Below are positions 63,802 through 64,000 of a DNA stretch of 64,000 nt, in pieces. The stretch comes from Aspidapion aeneum (Eukaryota; Arthropoda; Insecta; Coleoptera; Brentidae). The position numbers and the translations under genes were made by a program. The first letter of the stretch is position 1. Every line of letters begins with the position of its first letter. The DNA lies in assembly GCA_963576565.1 (NCBI GenBank), contig OY755045.1, positions 42,984,409 to 43,048,408 on the forward strand, in the 5' to 3' direction. Below the pieces are notes generated by a model. It did not search any database. It saw only the letters and a list, made by a program, of their open reading frames with translations, and was not told the DNA's origin.

Positions 63802-64000
63802 CGACATAGCTGATCTCATTAATGTATTGAAAGATGATAAATTGGGTGAAGCAATTAATCCGGATGAAATTTTTGACAAAGTAATCGTGGAAAAATGTCT
63901 TAATATATTTCACATAAACATTAGCAGTGCGAGAAAAAATTTCGACAGCTTGGTTAGTTTCTTGGAAACTTATCACTTAAGTGTCTGTGACGTAATAGTT
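63794..64000 (+). CDS. LINE ORF2 start (endonuclease), runs off the window
   Basis: ATG at 63794 overlaps the ORF1 stop by 8 nt (ATGACTAA). 69 codons stay open to the edge and include LNIFHINISSARKNFDSL and LSVCDVIV, the start of an AP-type endonuclease as in CR1/Jockey-group LINEs. ORF2 would encode endonuclease and RT. Confidence 0.78.
   Translation, partial: MTNDIADLINVLKDDKLGEAINPDEIFDKVIVEKCLNIFHINISSARKNFDSLVSFLETYHLSVCDVIV

Overview
The window is AT-rich, intron-rich eukaryotic DNA, most likely from an insect. Several features support this: BEL/Pao LTR retrotransposons, a Penelope-like element, RTE-type LINEs, PIF/Harbinger and ZMYM-like hAT transposons, many TA-flanked MITEs, and one host gene with small GT-AG exons and long TE-filled introns. 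The order is not determinable from sequence alone; a large-genome beetle is plausible but unproven. There are no bacterial features.

Host gene. On the minus strand, positions 52451 down to 23948 hold the 5' part of a WDR47 (nemitin) orthologue: ten coding exons, 1592 nt, 530 codons plus 2 nt, every junction GT-AG with phases that match exactly. It encodes the start codon, LisH and CTLH modules, the conserved linker and a coiled-coil segment. The C-terminal WD40 repeats are not in the window, so the next intron is over 23.9 kb long and runs off the left edge. I saw no second convincing host gene; one spliced-looking 5' exon lies at 63.2-63.3 kb.

Region by region. 1-7.4 kb: a TA-flanked MITE, then a BEL/Pao element (BEL-1, plus strand) with both LTRs but everything from mid-RNase H through integrase deleted flush to the 3' LTR. 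7.4-14.0 kb: three copies of a palindrome-ended repeat, other dispersed repeats, a foldback element and a long (TA)n. 14.6-18.0 kb: a Penelope-like element on the minus strand, its RT end and GIY-YIG end separated by 2.4 kb that includes a six-unit minisatellite and a 171-bp hairpin. 18.1-22.2 kb: a decayed RTE LINE whose 5' half is duplicated, carrying a 67-bp nested LINE insertion with 14-bp target duplications and a 160-bp hairpin MITE whose empty site survives in the other duplicate. 22.9-23.6 kb: an inverted copy of a composite repeat also present at 12.6-14.0 kb. 23.9-27.2 kb: exons 10-8. 28.36-35.09 kb: a structurally complete but mutationally dead BEL/Pao element (BEL-2) with 5-bp target duplications, in intron 7. 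37.3-42.5 kb: a hAT transposase relic and a GACGT-rich TIR element in intron 6. 43.7-47.1 kb: a decayed PIF/Harbinger element in intron 5. 47.2-52.5 kb: exons 5-1. 52.5-63.2 kb: a 1.7-kb foldback element, LINE fragments in both orientations, several MITEs and tandem repeats. 63.5-64.0 kb: the start of another LINE with overlapping ORF1 and ORF2, running off the right edge.

The mobile elements form a layered record. Several insertions can be dated relative to one another because paralogous empty sites lie in the same window. BEL-2 and the hAT gene are sense-oriented relative to WDR47, BEL-1 is antisense. Coordinates of repeats found by eye are approximate to about 10-20 bp unless a target-site duplication is given.
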